From contig JAIOZF010000005.1 in NCBI GenBank assembly GCA_021740745.1, forward strand, positions 1-64,000: a stretch of 64,000 nucleotides of DNA, read 5' to 3'. The notes under the pieces are model-generated. The model was not told the DNA's origin and made no database searches. It saw nothing but the letters and a program-made list of their open reading frames with translations. Every line of letters starts with the position of its first letter. Positions within the stretch are counted from its first letter, which is position 1. This document shows positions 1 to 10,559 of this stretch, piece after piece. Source of the stretch: Crocinitomicaceae bacterium (GTDB lineage: Bacteria > Bacteroidota > Bacteroidia > Flavobacteriales_D > Crocinitomicaceae). The position numbers and the translations under genes were made by a program.

Positions 1-1444
1 TGATTTTACGGATAGCATTCTTTAAATCATGCGGAAACTCTTCCATATAATTCGCAAATTCATACAACCCATTCAAGATTTTTTGACCTAATTTAAATGG
101 ATTCAGTTTTTTCGCAATGGCTGACAATAAATAAGGTCTAGCAATTTCTAATAAATCAATTTCTGGATCCAAGTTTCTCAAAAGTCCCTCAATAGTCACC
201 ATTGATCGCGCAAGTAAAAAGAAATGCGGTGGTACTTTTAGTTCATGTATAACAATAATATCTTTCAATTGCATGAGAACGGAACTCATTTCATTTTCAT
301 GGATTTCATTCAGACCATAATTGGCAACGAATTCATTTATTTCATATTCAAGAGCGCGCATGTCTTTGATGGAAGTGGTTTGTGACATTTGCATCAAAAC
401 GCGAATTATTTTTCGTACATCCTTACCTTTCACCGCTAAAAACAAATGACCAAACATTTCAATATCTCGAGGCATAATGCTCCCCATCATTCCAAAATCA
501 AGAAAACACACATGTCCATTTGGAAGAACTAATATATTTCCCGGATGCGGATCTGCATGAAAGAATCCATACTCAAATACTTGTTTAATGTATGTGACAG
601 CTAGTTTGTGTGCTACCTCTTTTCTGTTGTATCCTTTTGATTCAAGAATATCTCCATTCGTTACTTTGACACCAGCAATGAATTCCATGGTGAGCACCTT
701 ACCCGTTGTGAATTCTCTATAAACTTTGGGAACATGTGTTGTTGTATCGTGCGGATCTTCTAGAATATTCTGTCCGAAGCGTTGAATATTGACAGATTCA
801 TGAATAAAATCCAATTCCTTCATGATACTTTCTTCAAAGCTTTTAACCAATCCATATGGATCAAAACTTTTTAGCGACGGAATTCGTTTTTCGAAAACAC
901 CAGCAAGCATATACATCACTTTGATATCTTCAACTATTACTTCGCGAATTCCAGGCCGCTGAACTTTGATTGCTACTTTCTCTCCAGTCTTCAACGTTGC
1001 CTTATGCACTTGTGCCATCGACGCAGATGCAAATGCTTCCGGTTCAAACCAAGCGAACAAATCGTCTACAGATTTTTTTAATTCCGTTTCAATTACTTGC
1101 CTGGAAACAGCTCCAGGTTGCGGAGGCACACTGTCCTGCAGTTTTTCAAACTGAACAATTAATTCTGCCGGCAGTAAATCGGGACGATTACTTAATATTT
1201 GACCAAATTTGACAAAAGTTGGACCCAATTCTTCGCAGACCAAGCGCATTTTCTCATACTTTGTATACTTCTGTGCATTTTTCTTCGTGGCATGCGGTAG
1301 TAATTTTCGAATGAAAGAAAAACGTTTGGTTTCCACCATGTACGAAACAATATCCTCAAAACCATAGCGTACGAAAATGCGAAGAATCTGATTGTAACGA
1401 ACAAATGAACGGTACCGTTTACGAATTGTGTCAAATAATCCCAT
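1..1444 (-). CDS. ABC1/AarF (UbiB-family) protein kinase-like protein, partial (C-terminus beyond window start)
   Basis: Reverse-strand reading from ATG at 1444 (MGLFDTIRKRYRSFVRYNQILRIFVRYGFEDIV...) with ABC1 motifs ASMAQVHKATLKTGEKVAIKVQRPG, ...YGFFHADPHPGNILVLPNG, CFLDFGMMG. Missing from the ORF track because it runs off the edge. Confidence 0.93.
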   Translation of the reverse strand, partial: MGLFDTIRKRYRSFVRYNQILRIFVRYGFEDIVSYMVETKRFSFIRKLLPHATKKNAQKYTKYEKMRLVCEELGPTFVKFGQILSNRPDLLPAELIVQFEKLQDSVPPQPGAVSRQVIETELKKSVDDLFAWFEPEAFASASMAQVHKATLKTGEKVAIKVQRPGIREVIVEDIKVMYMLAGVFEKRIPSLKSFDPYGLVKSFEESIMKELDFIHESVNIQRFGQNILEDPHDTTTHVPKVYREFTTGKVLTMEFIAGVKVTNGDILESKGYNRKEVAHKLAVTYIKQVFEYGFFHADPHPGNILVLPNGHVCFLDFGMMGSIMPRDIEMFGHLFLAVKGKDVRKIIRVLMQMSQTTSIKDMRALEYEINEFVANYGLNEIHENEMSSVLMQLKDIIVIHELKVPPHFFLLARSMVTIEGLLRNLDPEIDLLEIARPYLLSAIAKKLNPFKLGQKILNGLYEFANYMEEFPHDLKNAIRKI

Positions 1445-1449
1445 TCAAC

Positions 1450-1824
1450 TTATGACTTGCTTTCTATATGATTAATTCGGGCTTCTGCAAGCGCTAAATC
1501 TTTACTTAATTGATCAATTTTCAACTCAAGTTCTTTCACTTTATCTACATGTGCGATGTTCATTTTATCATAAAAAACAGCCACCATCTCGCCAATTTTA
1601 TCCTCTAGCTCTTCTTTCGCATCATGAGCTTTCATCATGAGTCTTTCAATGAATTCAACTTCATTTCCATTCTCGTCAACAATTTTCTCTTTCATAAAAT
1701 CATTGATTTTATCCTTGCCATGCTCTGACATATCTTTGATTTTATCCATCAAATGCGTTTCCTTTGAAATCGCATAAAGATTAGCTGATAAAGCTACCAA
1801 TTCTAAAAATGTTTTAGCTTTCAT
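1450..1824 (-). CDS. small phasin/YtxH-like helical protein of unknown function
   Basis: ORF 1450..1923; likely true start MKAKTFLELVALSANLY at 1824; charged helical composition; sits just upstream of the ABC1 kinase gene on the same strand. Confidence 0.7.
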   Translation of the reverse strand: MKAKTFLELVALSANLYAISKETHLMDKIKDMSEHGKDKINDFMKEKIVDENGNEVEFIERLMMKAHDAKEELEDKIGEMVAVFYDKMNIAHVDKVKELELKIDQLSKDLALAEARINHIESKS

Positions 1825-1917
1825 AGTGTTCAATTTATACTGTAAAATTAATATATTTGTAAGGAGCAAAAAATGATTAATATCACTATTCTGCTTTTTA
1901 TCAGCTTTTCCAAATAA

Positions 1918-2328
1918 ATGCAAGATATGGATTTAAATTTGCCCGTTTCAACTATCATGACCTCACCAGTTGAATGTGTTATGCCTAATCAAAAAATTAT
2001 TGATTTAAAACACATTTATGAAAGTCAACATTTTCATCACCATATCCCTGTTACTGAAAATGAACAATTGGTTGGAATGGTATCTTTGATTGATTTCATG
2101 CGTGCAATTAGCTATGCTTCATTGGATGATAATGAGGCAGTTTATTCTTCAAAAACGGTAAGTGATATTATGTCAATTCACCCTATAGGTATTGATGAAT
2201 CCTCAAAAATCGGTGATGTGGCAAATTTGCTTGCAAAAGGAGAATTCAATTCTGTTGTAATAACAAAGGATAATCATGTAATTGGAATTGTTACGACAAC
2301 AGATTTAATTCGTTATTTTTTGAAATAA
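1918..2328 (+). CDS. CBS-domain pair protein
   Basis: Two CBS-like motifs: VSTIMTSPVECVMPNQKI...HHIPVTENEQLVGMVSLIDFMRA and VSDIMSIHPIGIDESSKIGDVANLL...VVITKDNHVIGIVTTTDLIRYFL. Confidence 0.93.
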   Translation: MQDMDLNLPVSTIMTSPVECVMPNQKIIDLKHIYESQHFHHHIPVTENEQLVGMVSLIDFMRAISYASLDDNEAVYSSKTVSDIMSIHPIGIDESSKIGDVANLLAKGEFNSVVITKDNHVIGIVTTTDLIRYFLK

Positions 2329-2511
2329 TTTTCTTAAAAAAGCTATTCAATTATTCACGACTCATTCAAACCTAATACAGAAATTACAGCTGAATTTCAA
2401 AATAAATTGACTGTAATCCCTAAAAATTCAATATAATTAATTCTACAAAACATGATTAAGGTCAGTGTTTAAAAATGAGAACACACTTAACTTCGCTGAA
2501 AATTTTCAGTC

Positions 2512-3732
2512 ATGCTTTGGAAAAAATATTCTCAAGAAAAGATCAATCACCACGTTTTTACAGCCCTAGAAAAAAACATCAGTTATACGGATGAAATCAT
2601 GCTAGGTGTACCTGCTTCCTATCTTGATGACAAGGTTTTTTCAAAAGACTCCAACATTTTAAAAAATGCGCCATTCCTAACTACAATGGTTGATAATCCA
2701 AATCACATTGGTTGTCATACTTTTGGTACCTCTGAAAGTTTTTTTTCAGGCACACAAGAAATTGAAAGAGATGTTATCCGGATCTGTAGCGAAAACATTT
2801 TTAATGCAGCGCCAGAAAGTTGCGATGGTTACATCGCTTCTGGTGGAACAGAAGCGAACTTAGAAGCCATATGGATTTATCGCAATTATTTCATGCAACG
2901 TTACAAAGCTTCAATTGAAGAGATTGCTATTCTATGTTCGTCAGACAGTCATTATTCAATGGACAAAGCCTCAAATTTATTGAATATAGGCTTGTATAAA
3001 GTTTCAACAAATGATGAAACACGCGAAGTTCAATCGAATGAGTTAATTAAAACTATTCGTACAGCAAAAGAAAATGGCACGAAGTACTTTATTGTCATCG
3101 CTAACATGATGACTACGATGTTTGGATCAGCTGATGACATTGAACTGTATATTTCCAATTTAACAAATGAAGGTGTTGTGTTTCGATTGCACATTGATGC
3201 TGCTTATGGCGGCTTTTTCTATCCATTCGCTAATAAATCAAATCCTATAAATTTTTCGAATCCACATGTTAGTTCCATTACGATGGATGCTCATAAGATG
3301 GCACAAGCTCCTTATGGAACAGGTATTTTCCTAATCCGAAAAGGTTATATGTCATACGCAAGTACGCGTGAGGCGTCATATGTGGAAGGAGAAGATTGTA
3401 CAATTATAGGAAGTCGCTCAGGTGCGAACGCTGTTGCAGTATGGATGATTTTAGCAAAATATGGTCCCCACGGTTGGTTTGAAAAGGTCCTTGTTTTGCA
3501 ACGAAGAACAGATTGGTTATGCGAACAATTAATACAATTGGGAATCCAATTTTATAGAAATCCGTTTTCAAATATTGTGACTATTCGAGCAACAAGCATC
3601 AATTCGAGCATTGCGCATAAATATCATTTAATTCCTGATAACCATCATGATCCAAATTGGTATAAAATTGTTGTAATGGAACACGTATTAATTGACAAAA
3701 TGGAGCCATTAATCGAAGATTTAAAAAATTGA
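2512..3732 (+). CDS. PLP-dependent group II decarboxylase family protein (histidine/glutamate-type)
   Basis: SGGTEANLEAIW, HIDAAYGGFFYPF, TMDAHKMAQAPYGTGIFL (PLP lysine motif). Confidence 0.88.
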   Translation: MLWKKYSQEKINHHVFTALEKNISYTDEIMLGVPASYLDDKVFSKDSNILKNAPFLTTMVDNPNHIGCHTFGTSESFFSGTQEIERDVIRICSENIFNAAPESCDGYIASGGTEANLEAIWIYRNYFMQRYKASIEEIAILCSSDSHYSMDKASNLLNIGLYKVSTNDETREVQSNELIKTIRTAKENGTKYFIVIANMMTTMFGSADDIELYISNLTNEGVVFRLHIDAAYGGFFYPFANKSNPINFSNPHVSSITMDAHKMAQAPYGTGIFLIRKGYMSYASTREASYVEGEDCTIIGSRSGANAVAVWMILAKYGPHGWFEKVLVLQRRTDWLCEQLIQLGIQFYRNPFSNIVTIRATSINSSIAHKYHLIPDNHHDPNWYKIVVMEHVLIDKMEPLIEDLKN

Positions 3733-3740
3733 CTAAAACA

Positions 3741-3770
3741 AAAAAGAGCAGTAATTACTGCTCTTTTTTG
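3741..3770. terminator. intrinsic terminator (likely bidirectional)
   Basis: aaaaagagcagtaattactgctcttttttg perfect stem with A/T tracts, directly after the decarboxylase. Confidence 0.85.
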
Positions 3771-3806
3771 TTTATTAATGTCTATTTTAATCAATAGAAT
3801 AATCCC

Positions 3807-4844
3807 TTATTCAACTTTTATCAGTCCACCTTTATTCTGTTCTTTCTTCTTTTTCTTTTTCTTTCCTGACGGCATTGCATCCTCTTCGGTATTCTTTGAA
3901 GCCGTCCCACCGAAAGCATAAATCTCAGTTCCTTGCTCGTCATACTTGTATTCTTCAATAACGACACCTTTTTTGTACAAGGCTCTGCGTTTTAATTTAT
4001 CTTCAGGCCAACGTTCTTCAAACCAACCTTCTGCAATACCTTTCTTATAATTCTCCATTGTTTGAATGAATCCCTGATAATAGAATGTTTTGAACTCACC
4101 ATCCTTTACATCCATTGTCCATTTTTCTGTTTTTAACAATTTACCATCATCATAATAGTATTTGCATTCACCATTCTTTTTACCTTGCTTATAAGTAATC
4201 TCTTCTAGCAAAATTCCATCACGGTTATAGTGTTTAAATGAACCATCCATTAAACCATTGACATAATTAATGTCCTTTTCTATGCGTGATTTAGAATAGT
4301 ACAATCGCTTATTGCCATGCAAGATACCATTGTTATAAAATTCGATTCGAGCTGTATCGCCTTCGCGCGTCAAATAAATCTGTTTTCCATGCTGAGAACC
4401 AAGACTGTAATTCATTTCCCAAGCAATTGCCTGTGTACTATCAAAATAAAATACCCATTGACCGTTAGGCTGACCTTGTATGTGACTCCTAACAACTTGA
4501 GGACAACCTGATTTGTAATAAGTGGTATCCTGACCGTTTTCTTTTCCATTGACGAACGTTACACGTCGCTCCAACAATCCATTGTTGTGACATGTTTCGC
4601 ACTGCCCTGTAAAGGGTTTTCCCATGTTTCCACTCATCACCAAGTCATTCGATTCATCATAGGTTAACTTCTCATTACAATCAACTACACCTGCCAATTT
4701 TCCACATTCCCATTCTGCGAACTTTTGACCTTTTCGGCTATCTAATTTATCGTAACAATTCTTTTTCTTGACTTCCGGAATTTGAGTAAATGCTAGGAAT
4801 GAAAAAGAAATACTTAAGAAAAAGATGAAATACTTCATATACAC
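3807..4844 (-). CDS. MORN-repeat (YwqK-like) secreted protein
   Basis: Signal peptide MKYFIFFLSISFSFLAFTQ; repeated motifs such as YVNGLMDGSFKHYNRDGILLEEITYKQGKKNGECKYYYDDGKLL. Confidence 0.82.
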   Translation of the reverse strand: MYMKYFIFFLSISFSFLAFTQIPEVKKKNCYDKLDSRKGQKFAEWECGKLAGVVDCNEKLTYDESNDLVMSGNMGKPFTGQCETCHNNGLLERRVTFVNGKENGQDTTYYKSGCPQVVRSHIQGQPNGQWVFYFDSTQAIAWEMNYSLGSQHGKQIYLTREGDTARIEFYNNGILHGNKRLYYSKSRIEKDINYVNGLMDGSFKHYNRDGILLEEITYKQGKKNGECKYYYDDGKLLKTEKWTMDVKDGEFKTFYYQGFIQTMENYKKGIAEGWFEERWPEDKLKRRALYKKGVVIEEYKYDEQGTEIYAFGGTASKNTEEDAMPSGKKKKKKKEQNKGGLIKVE

Positions 4845-4847
4845 TTT

Positions 4848-5246
4848 TTAAGATTTTAACAATCGTGTTAACACTTGTTTCATTTCATCTGGAATTACAG
4901 TTGATTGCTGCTTTTCGCCATCAAAACCTACAAGAACGGATTTCCCTTTAGCAAAAATGATTCCATTCACTTTTAATTCATAAGAAAGTGTAAAGCTTTT
5001 AGAACCGATATGTTCTGTCACCATATAGATAAGCGGTTCATGGTGCAATAGCACTGGTTGAATATAATCAACTTCGTTGTGCACTAGCACCACTCCATTC
5101 TTCTTCCAATCCCAATTTACGCCCAGCAATTCCTTAAAATAATGAACTCTTGTCATTTCGAAATAACTCAAATAGATTGTATTATTTACATGTCCTAAAA
5201 CATCTAAATCGGCAAAGCGAACTTGTATTTTTGCGGGTTGAATCAT
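4848..5246 (-). CDS. acyl-CoA thioesterase, 4HBT hotdog family
   Basis: VRFADLDVLGHVNNTIYLSYFEMTRVHYF motif. Confidence 0.92.
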   Translation of the reverse strand: MIQPAKIQVRFADLDVLGHVNNTIYLSYFEMTRVHYFKELLGVNWDWKKNGVVLVHNEVDYIQPVLLHHEPLIYMVTEHIGSKSFTLSYELKVNGIIFAKGKSVLVGFDGEKQQSTVIPDEMKQVLTRLLKS

Positions 5247-7129
5247 TTCTTATCTAAACTTTCGTATTCTGAATTATTACTAATAAACTCAGGAACAATC
5301 TCCTTCATTTTAGCGACAATTTCTGTATTTTTTTGAGCACCAAATAAGCCTATCAAATCATTTACAGCAACAATTTGCTCATCTGCCTCGGTTCTGACTT
5401 TTGCTGTTAAAATTTGTGGATGATGCGTCGGTATAGTATTCTCTTCTTGAGCCAGTAATTCTTCGTATAATTTTTCTCCAGGACGCAGTCCAGTTACGCG
5501 TATTTCAATGTCTTTGCCTAGCTCTAAACCACTCAATTGAATCATTTTCTTAGCCAAATCAATAATTTTGACAGACTCCCCCATATCAAACACAAAGATT
5601 TCACCACCTTTCCCCATTGTTCCAGCCTCAAGCACTAATTGACATGCTTCTGGAATCGTCATAAAGAAACGCGTAACGCGCTCATCGGTTACTGTAATTG
5701 GTCCACCTTGTTCAATTTGACGCTGAAACAGCGGGATTACAGATCCATTTGAGCCCAATACATTACCAAAACGTGTAGTTACAAATTTTGTAATGCCCTT
5801 TTCATTTGCTTTCTGTGCATAGATTTCAGCAATTCGCTTGGATGCACCCATTACGTTTGTTGGATTCACAGCTTTATCTGTTGAAATCATAACAAATTTC
5901 TCTGCAGCGTATTTCAAGGCTGTATCAACTAAATTTTTTGTTCCTTTCACATTCGTTAAAACGGCTTCTGAAGGATTATCCTCCATCAGTGGAACGTGTT
6001 TATAAGCCGCTGCATGAAAAATATAGCTTGGATTGAAAGCGCTAAATAAACGATCCATTCTTTCCAAACTTCTGATGTCACCAACGATTATTTCGAAATT
6101 TAGAAATGGGAAATCCGACTTTAATTCATTTTGTAAATCATACAAAGGTGATTCAGCTTGATCAAGCAATAACAATTGCTTCGGTTCAAATAAGGCGATT
6201 TGTTTTACCAATCCACTTCCGATTGATCCAGCTGCTCCTGTTACCAAAACTGTTTTCCCTTTCAATTCACTCGCAATTCTAACAGTATCCAATTGGATTG
6301 GTTTTCTTCCTAATAAATCTTCAATATTAATTTTCGAGATTTGTTTCGTTGAAAATTCACCATTTATCCAGCTTTTTGGACTTGGTACCTTTTGCATTTT
6401 CACTTGCTTTGCTAGGCACAATTCAACTACTTTCTTGCGATTTTCTTCATTTGGATTTTGAATAGCAAGGATAACCAATGTTATGTCGTTTTCAACTAAC
6501 AACTCTTCTAATTTGGAAGTATGAAATACTGGAACACCTTCCAAACGCGTTCCGTTCATTTTCTGATTATCATCAACGAAACCTACTATTGCATAATTGA
6601 TTCGTGCATCTTTTTCAATCGTCCGTTTAGTGATTAAGCCAGAAATTCCTGCTCCATATATTAAAATTCGCTCCTCTTCTCCTCTATTTTTTATCGTTTC
6701 TAAAAACAATGCTTTAACAAAAAAACGTGATCCAATCATCACCATAAAGCACACTAAAAACTCCATCACCAATACAGAAGTTGGAAACAAGTAGTACCCG
6801 TCAAATTGATAAAAGCGGATAAATCCAAGAACCCAATAAATAATCGATGTGGTAAGCGACGCTAGAAAAATTCTCCGCAAATCAGCTGTCGATGTATGTC
6901 TAACCAATCCTTTGTGAATTTTAAAGACATAAAAAACAACTAGTTTAACTAAAAAATAAATCAGAATCGATTTGGAAAGAATAGCCCATTCTGTTCGGAT
7001 TAATTCCTTGTCTGCTTTTAAGTCAAAACGAATCAAATAAGCGAACGCCAAAGAAAATAAGGCAATGAATTGATCAATGACAATAATTACCCATCTTGGT
7101 GTATTTGATCTTAAACGAAGCATAGACAA
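5243..7129 (-). CDS. membrane nucleoside-diphosphate-sugar epimerase/dehydratase (CapD/FlaA1/PglF-like)
   Basis: N-terminal TM segments, GKTVLVTGAAGSIGSGLVKQIA, HAAAYKHVPLMEDNPSEAV, STDKAVNPTNVMGASKR. Confidence 0.95.
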   Translation of the reverse strand: MSMLRLRSNTPRWVIIVIDQFIALFSLAFAYLIRFDLKADKELIRTEWAILSKSILIYFLVKLVVFYVFKIHKGLVRHTSTADLRRIFLASLTTSIIYWVLGFIRFYQFDGYYLFPTSVLVMEFLVCFMVMIGSRFFVKALFLETIKNRGEEERILIYGAGISGLITKRTIEKDARINYAIVGFVDDNQKMNGTRLEGVPVFHTSKLEELLVENDITLVILAIQNPNEENRKKVVELCLAKQVKMQKVPSPKSWINGEFSTKQISKINIEDLLGRKPIQLDTVRIASELKGKTVLVTGAAGSIGSGLVKQIALFEPKQLLLLDQAESPLYDLQNELKSDFPFLNFEIIVGDIRSLERMDRLFSAFNPSYIFHAAAYKHVPLMEDNPSEAVLTNVKGTKNLVDTALKYAAEKFVMISTDKAVNPTNVMGASKRIAEIYAQKANEKGITKFVTTRFGNVLGSNGSVIPLFQRQIEQGGPITVTDERVTRFFMTIPEACQLVLEAGTMGKGGEIFVFDMGESVKIIDLAKKMIQLSGLELGKDIEIRVTGLRPGEKLYEELLAQEENTIPTHHPQILTAKVRTEADEQIVAVNDLIGLFGAQKNTEIVAKMKEIVPEFISNNSEYESLDKK

Positions 7130-7193
7130 ATGTACTTAATTTAGAGGAAACAATTGAGGATCAAAACAATTTCAAAAAAACTGTATACAGCCG

Positions 7194-8069
7194 TTATTTC
7201 ATTGCGTTTTTCAGGCGCTTCAGTACTTTAAAATGAAAAGGTGCCTTGTTCCATTTATAATTAAAGTAAATACGGTCAAAAGCCCCAAAATTCATATTAA
7301 ACTTTCGAACATTCTCCACTCTTGAACCTCCGAAATCAATGATGTTTTGGCTTGTAGACTCTTCTTCAATTAAAGTAGAAATACACTTAAACATTCCACC
7401 ACTTTTCTTTGCTGATTCGGTAAATGCACCTTTTAGGTAGATGATTCGATTTTTAAATTGCATGCTTAAAATACCTCCAACAAGGTGATTGTTTTCCATA
7501 ATCGCATAAGAACTTAACATGTTATTTTGTGCAATCACAAAGACTAACTTATTCAAGCTTAGAATTGCCTGTTTATCCAAGGAAGCAATTTTTGCAGGCA
7601 ACTCTGATTCAATGATTGTCAAAATATCATTCTCCAACTTACCTTTAACCAATTGCAATCCAGATTTTTCGAATCTTTTTAATGCCCTTTTAGTTTGTTC
7701 GTTATACTTAGATTCAATAAGTTCTTGTCGCACGTATTCTTTTCGATTCGGATCCGCAAGCTCATCCTTCATACAAATATCTCCAACAGCAAAGGACTTT
7801 TGAAGAAGTGTTATTAAATTCTTAGGCAAATCCGGTCCCAACCATTCAACATACATTAAGTAAAATGGGGTATATAAAGTTTTAACATTTAGTCTAATCG
7901 TATAAGGCAAAGCAATTCCTTTTGAATACGTTTCATCGACCAAAACACACCAGTTTTCAGCGACTGCATCTAAGTAAAAAGAAAGCGAAAACATCGTGGA
8001 ATCAGCTGAATCAAGGACTAATTTATCCCATAACTCCTTATTCAAATCAACCCTTTCTACAATTTTCAT
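7194..8069 (-). CDS. GNAT/FemAB-like acyltransferase
   Basis: Fold-like pattern ...SSYAIMENNHLVGGILSMQFKNRIIYLKGAFTESAKKSGGMFKCISTLIEE...IIDFGGSRVENVRKFNMNFGA; coupled to the downstream deacetylase-like ORF. Confidence 0.6.
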   Translation of the reverse strand: MKIVERVDLNKELWDKLVLDSADSTMFSLSFYLDAVAENWCVLVDETYSKGIALPYTIRLNVKTLYTPFYLMYVEWLGPDLPKNLITLLQKSFAVGDICMKDELADPNRKEYVRQELIESKYNEQTKRALKRFEKSGLQLVKGKLENDILTIIESELPAKIASLDKQAILSLNKLVFVIAQNNMLSSYAIMENNHLVGGILSMQFKNRIIYLKGAFTESAKKSGGMFKCISTLIEEESTSQNIIDFGGSRVENVRKFNMNFGAFDRIYFNYKWNKAPFHFKVLKRLKNAMK

Positions 8070-9052
8070 TTTAAGGAATTAAATGTAGTAAAAACGTGTT
8101 TTTGAGCATTTTCGTTTAAGAAACTGTCTAATTTCTTAAATGAAAAATTTGTCATGCTTTTGGGGTGACCAATAATGACCATTTCCTTACTGCCTTTCGA
8201 TAATTGATCTTTTAAGCAAGTGGTCAATTTTGAAGCATAAAATCCATCTGTACTGACATGATTCCAAGTAAAATTGGTCAAAACTGACTTTTTTCTTCCC
8301 GGTTGAGCCAAGAATGTTCCGTCGCCAAGCATTTTGTGATCGCTTGGGTTTATGCGTCCCCATGCATATAGACGCCAATAAAAAAGAGGATTATAACGAT
8401 AGGATGAAATTGGAAATTCAGTAAAATATCCATCTTTGTTTTCAACGCACACATCTTCTTCAAAACGATACGACGATTTGTGCGGAGCATTGGTAAAATC
8501 AAAGGCATAATGAGTCGATTCAAATTTTCCACCAGGAAAAACACTAGAATCGTACTTAATTTCAAGTTCCTGAAAAACTTTTTTTAAGCGATTAAATGGT
8601 TGAATACACCATCCACCAGCTCTAAATGTTGTTGTTTTAGAGCCCGTTAATTCGTCGATAAAAAACTTATATCGCTTCACTATATCTACAATTTCTGCAT
8701 CACTGAAATCATCCAATTTGTATGCGTTGTCAGTCACACAATTCCATTTACCATCAGCATAAAAAGATTTTTCCCAATGTGGATGAATGTGCAGTTGTAT
8801 ATCGTTACCGGTAGAAATAATCTCTTGCAGTTGACCTTCAATTTTGGATAAATCTTCCTTTAATTCATGGTGAGAATGAGCGTATTCAGACAATTTAATG
8901 ATGTAACCAACATCCACAAAAAAGGTCATTGCAATTGAATGCTTTTTCGATAATTCAAGTAAACGTTTGGTTGGTTGAATGATACATTTCTCGACACTTC
9001 CGGTTGATTCACCAAAAAACAATTCATAGTCATATGTCAGAAAAATGTTCAT
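8066..9052 (-). CDS. polysaccharide deacetylase-like (NodB-like) protein
   Basis: MNIFLTYDYELFFGESTGS start, TFFVDVGYIIKLSEY, IQLHIHPHWEKSF, TFRAGGWCIQPF, VIIGHPKSM. Confidence 0.75.
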   Translation of the reverse strand: MNIFLTYDYELFFGESTGSVEKCIIQPTKRLLELSKKHSIAMTFFVDVGYIIKLSEYAHSHHELKEDLSKIEGQLQEIISTGNDIQLHIHPHWEKSFYADGKWNCVTDNAYKLDDFSDAEIVDIVKRYKFFIDELTGSKTTTFRAGGWCIQPFNRLKKVFQELEIKYDSSVFPGGKFESTHYAFDFTNAPHKSSYRFEEDVCVENKDGYFTEFPISSYRYNPLFYWRLYAWGRINPSDHKMLGDGTFLAQPGRKKSVLTNFTWNHVSTDGFYASKLTTCLKDQLSKGSKEMVIIGHPKSMTNFSFKKLDSFLNENAQKHVFTTFNSLK

Positions 9053-9132
9053 TCGTGCGAAGTTAAAAGAATTCTGCACAAATCAAGTGGATTCATGATT
9101 TGAGATTCAAGGTTCATGATTAAAAATATTTA

Positions 9133-9276
9133 CCACTGAGAAACTGAAAACACGGAGTTTTTTTTTAAAGTGTGTATAGTTACGCTGAAAGGTTTTCTAT
9201 GTTTCTATCTCGAAAAAGTTCGGGACAAGTTGTGGTTGACAAAAACCACTGAGAAACTGAAAACACCGTGCATTCT
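9133..9276. repeat. intergenic direct repeat (ccactgagaaactgaaaacac, two copies)
   Basis: ccactgagaaactgaaaacac seen at ~9133 and again at ~9247 in an otherwise non-coding gap. Confidence 0.7.
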
Positions 9277-9366
9277 CTATGAGAACTTTCTAATTTATTT
9301 TGCATTAAATATCTATGTGCCCTATGTGTTAAAAAAAATGCGATTCAAATTGATACATTTGTATAC

Positions 9367-9816
9367 ATGGAAATAGAACGTAAATTTTTGGTAGACAAGT
9401 TAGAATGGGAAAAAGTAACAAAACCACTTCCTAAGAGAATTGTGCAAGCCTACATTTTAAACAGTCCAGAAAAAACGGTGCGCGTTCGAATTAAAGGTAA
9501 CAAAGGCTATTTAACCATTAAAGGAGCGACAATTGGTATTTCCAGAAGTGAATTCGAATATGAAATTCCTTTGAAGGAAGCACAAGAAATGATTGATTTA
9601 TTTGCTGAAAAGACAATTGAAAAAATGCGTTATGAAATCCAAGTAGGCAAGCACCTTTGGGAAATAGATGAATTTCATGGAAAGTTAAGTGGATTGCTAA
9701 TAGCTGAAATCGAGTTAGAATCAGAAGACGAAGCTTTTGAAAAACCTAACTGGGCACTAGAAGATGTATCTACCGATATTAATTATTTCAACGCTCAACT
9801 GATTGAACGCTGCTAA
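9367..9816 (+). CDS. CYTH-domain protein (adenylate cyclase IV/thiamine triphosphatase superfamily)
   Basis: N-terminal MEIERKFLV with VRVRIKGNKGYLTIKG and EIELESEDEAFEKP. Confidence 0.95.
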   Translation: MEIERKFLVDKLEWEKVTKPLPKRIVQAYILNSPEKTVRVRIKGNKGYLTIKGATIGISRSEFEYEIPLKEAQEMIDLFAEKTIEKMRYEIQVGKHLWEIDEFHGKLSGLLIAEIELESEDEAFEKPNWALEDVSTDINYFNAQLIERC

Positions 9817-9817
9817 A

Positions 9818-10414
9818 TTACTTGGTGAAATTTATTAATTCTACCGCTACCTCATTTCGGCGGTTAATTACTTCAAAAGGCGGATTGTAACCAAGATAAG
9901 CGAATTTACCTGTGTGTGATAGGTTATTCTTAGCTAATTCTGCAATAAGTTTTAGTTTGTATTTTTCAATTTTCTCATCATCTGCCCATCCCCCAAAAGA
10001 AATAGCTGCAATTATTTTCTCCTCTTTCTGTTCGAAATAAATTTGTTTGTTATTTGGAGTTGGAAGATTTTCAATATCAATTCCAGCCGGCACCATAAAA
10101 GACATTTTTGATGAATCATCAATTTCCATAGTGACAGGTGAAGTCATTGCAATTTTTTCATTTGTTTCATTTCCTCCAAATATGTAACCAGCCAACATTC
10201 TGAAACCAGTTCCCGAAACTTTGTCATACGTATCTGCATTCAATTTAACACTTGAAAACAAGGCAGCTTCATATTGACGAACTTCGAATTCATCGAATGA
10301 CTTCAATACAACGTATTTGTGCTGTTCTGTATCTCGGGTACTTTTGCTAATGAAGGCCATAGTGATAAAAAAAAGAACGACTAGTGATAATGTTATGTAT
10401 AAGAATACTTTCAT
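9818..10414 (-). CDS. SOUL family heme-binding protein
   Basis: YEVRQYEAALFSSV-like FEVRQYEAALFSSVKL, FRMLAGYIFGGNETNEKIAMTSPVTME. Confidence 0.92.
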   Translation of the reverse strand: MKVFLYITLSLVVLFFITMAFISKSTRDTEQHKYVVLKSFDEFEVRQYEAALFSSVKLNADTYDKVSGTGFRMLAGYIFGGNETNEKIAMTSPVTMEIDDSSKMSFMVPAGIDIENLPTPNNKQIYFEQKEEKIIAAISFGGWADDEKIEKYKLKLIAELAKNNLSHTGKFAYLGYNPPFEVINRRNEVAVELINFTK

Positions 10415-10559
10415 GACTTGTTTTTGTTTAATAACACTACAAAGAGAAGTTTGTTTAATTTTTACAATTCTTCACAAGTCAAATTTCTTTAAAGAAATAG
10501 AGTTATATAATTATCTTTGATTCCAACAAAAGAGATTTTCTTATCAATTAGAACGTATA

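Noticed and set aside
966-1434. Small ORFs 966..1154, 970..1212 and 1192..1434
   Set aside because: All overlap the real, edge-truncated ABC1 kinase gene on the minus strand.
3807-4844. Toxin-antitoxin system (YwqK-type 'antitoxin' MORN protein)
   Set aside because: The family name is historical; no toxin partner is adjacent and the protein has a signal peptide.
8187-8565. ORFs 8187..8378 and 8350..8565
   Set aside because: Alternate frames of the polysaccharide deacetylase-like gene.
9170-9376. 68-aa ORF
   Set aside because: Covers the intergenic repeat, low coding character and overlaps the CYTH gene start.
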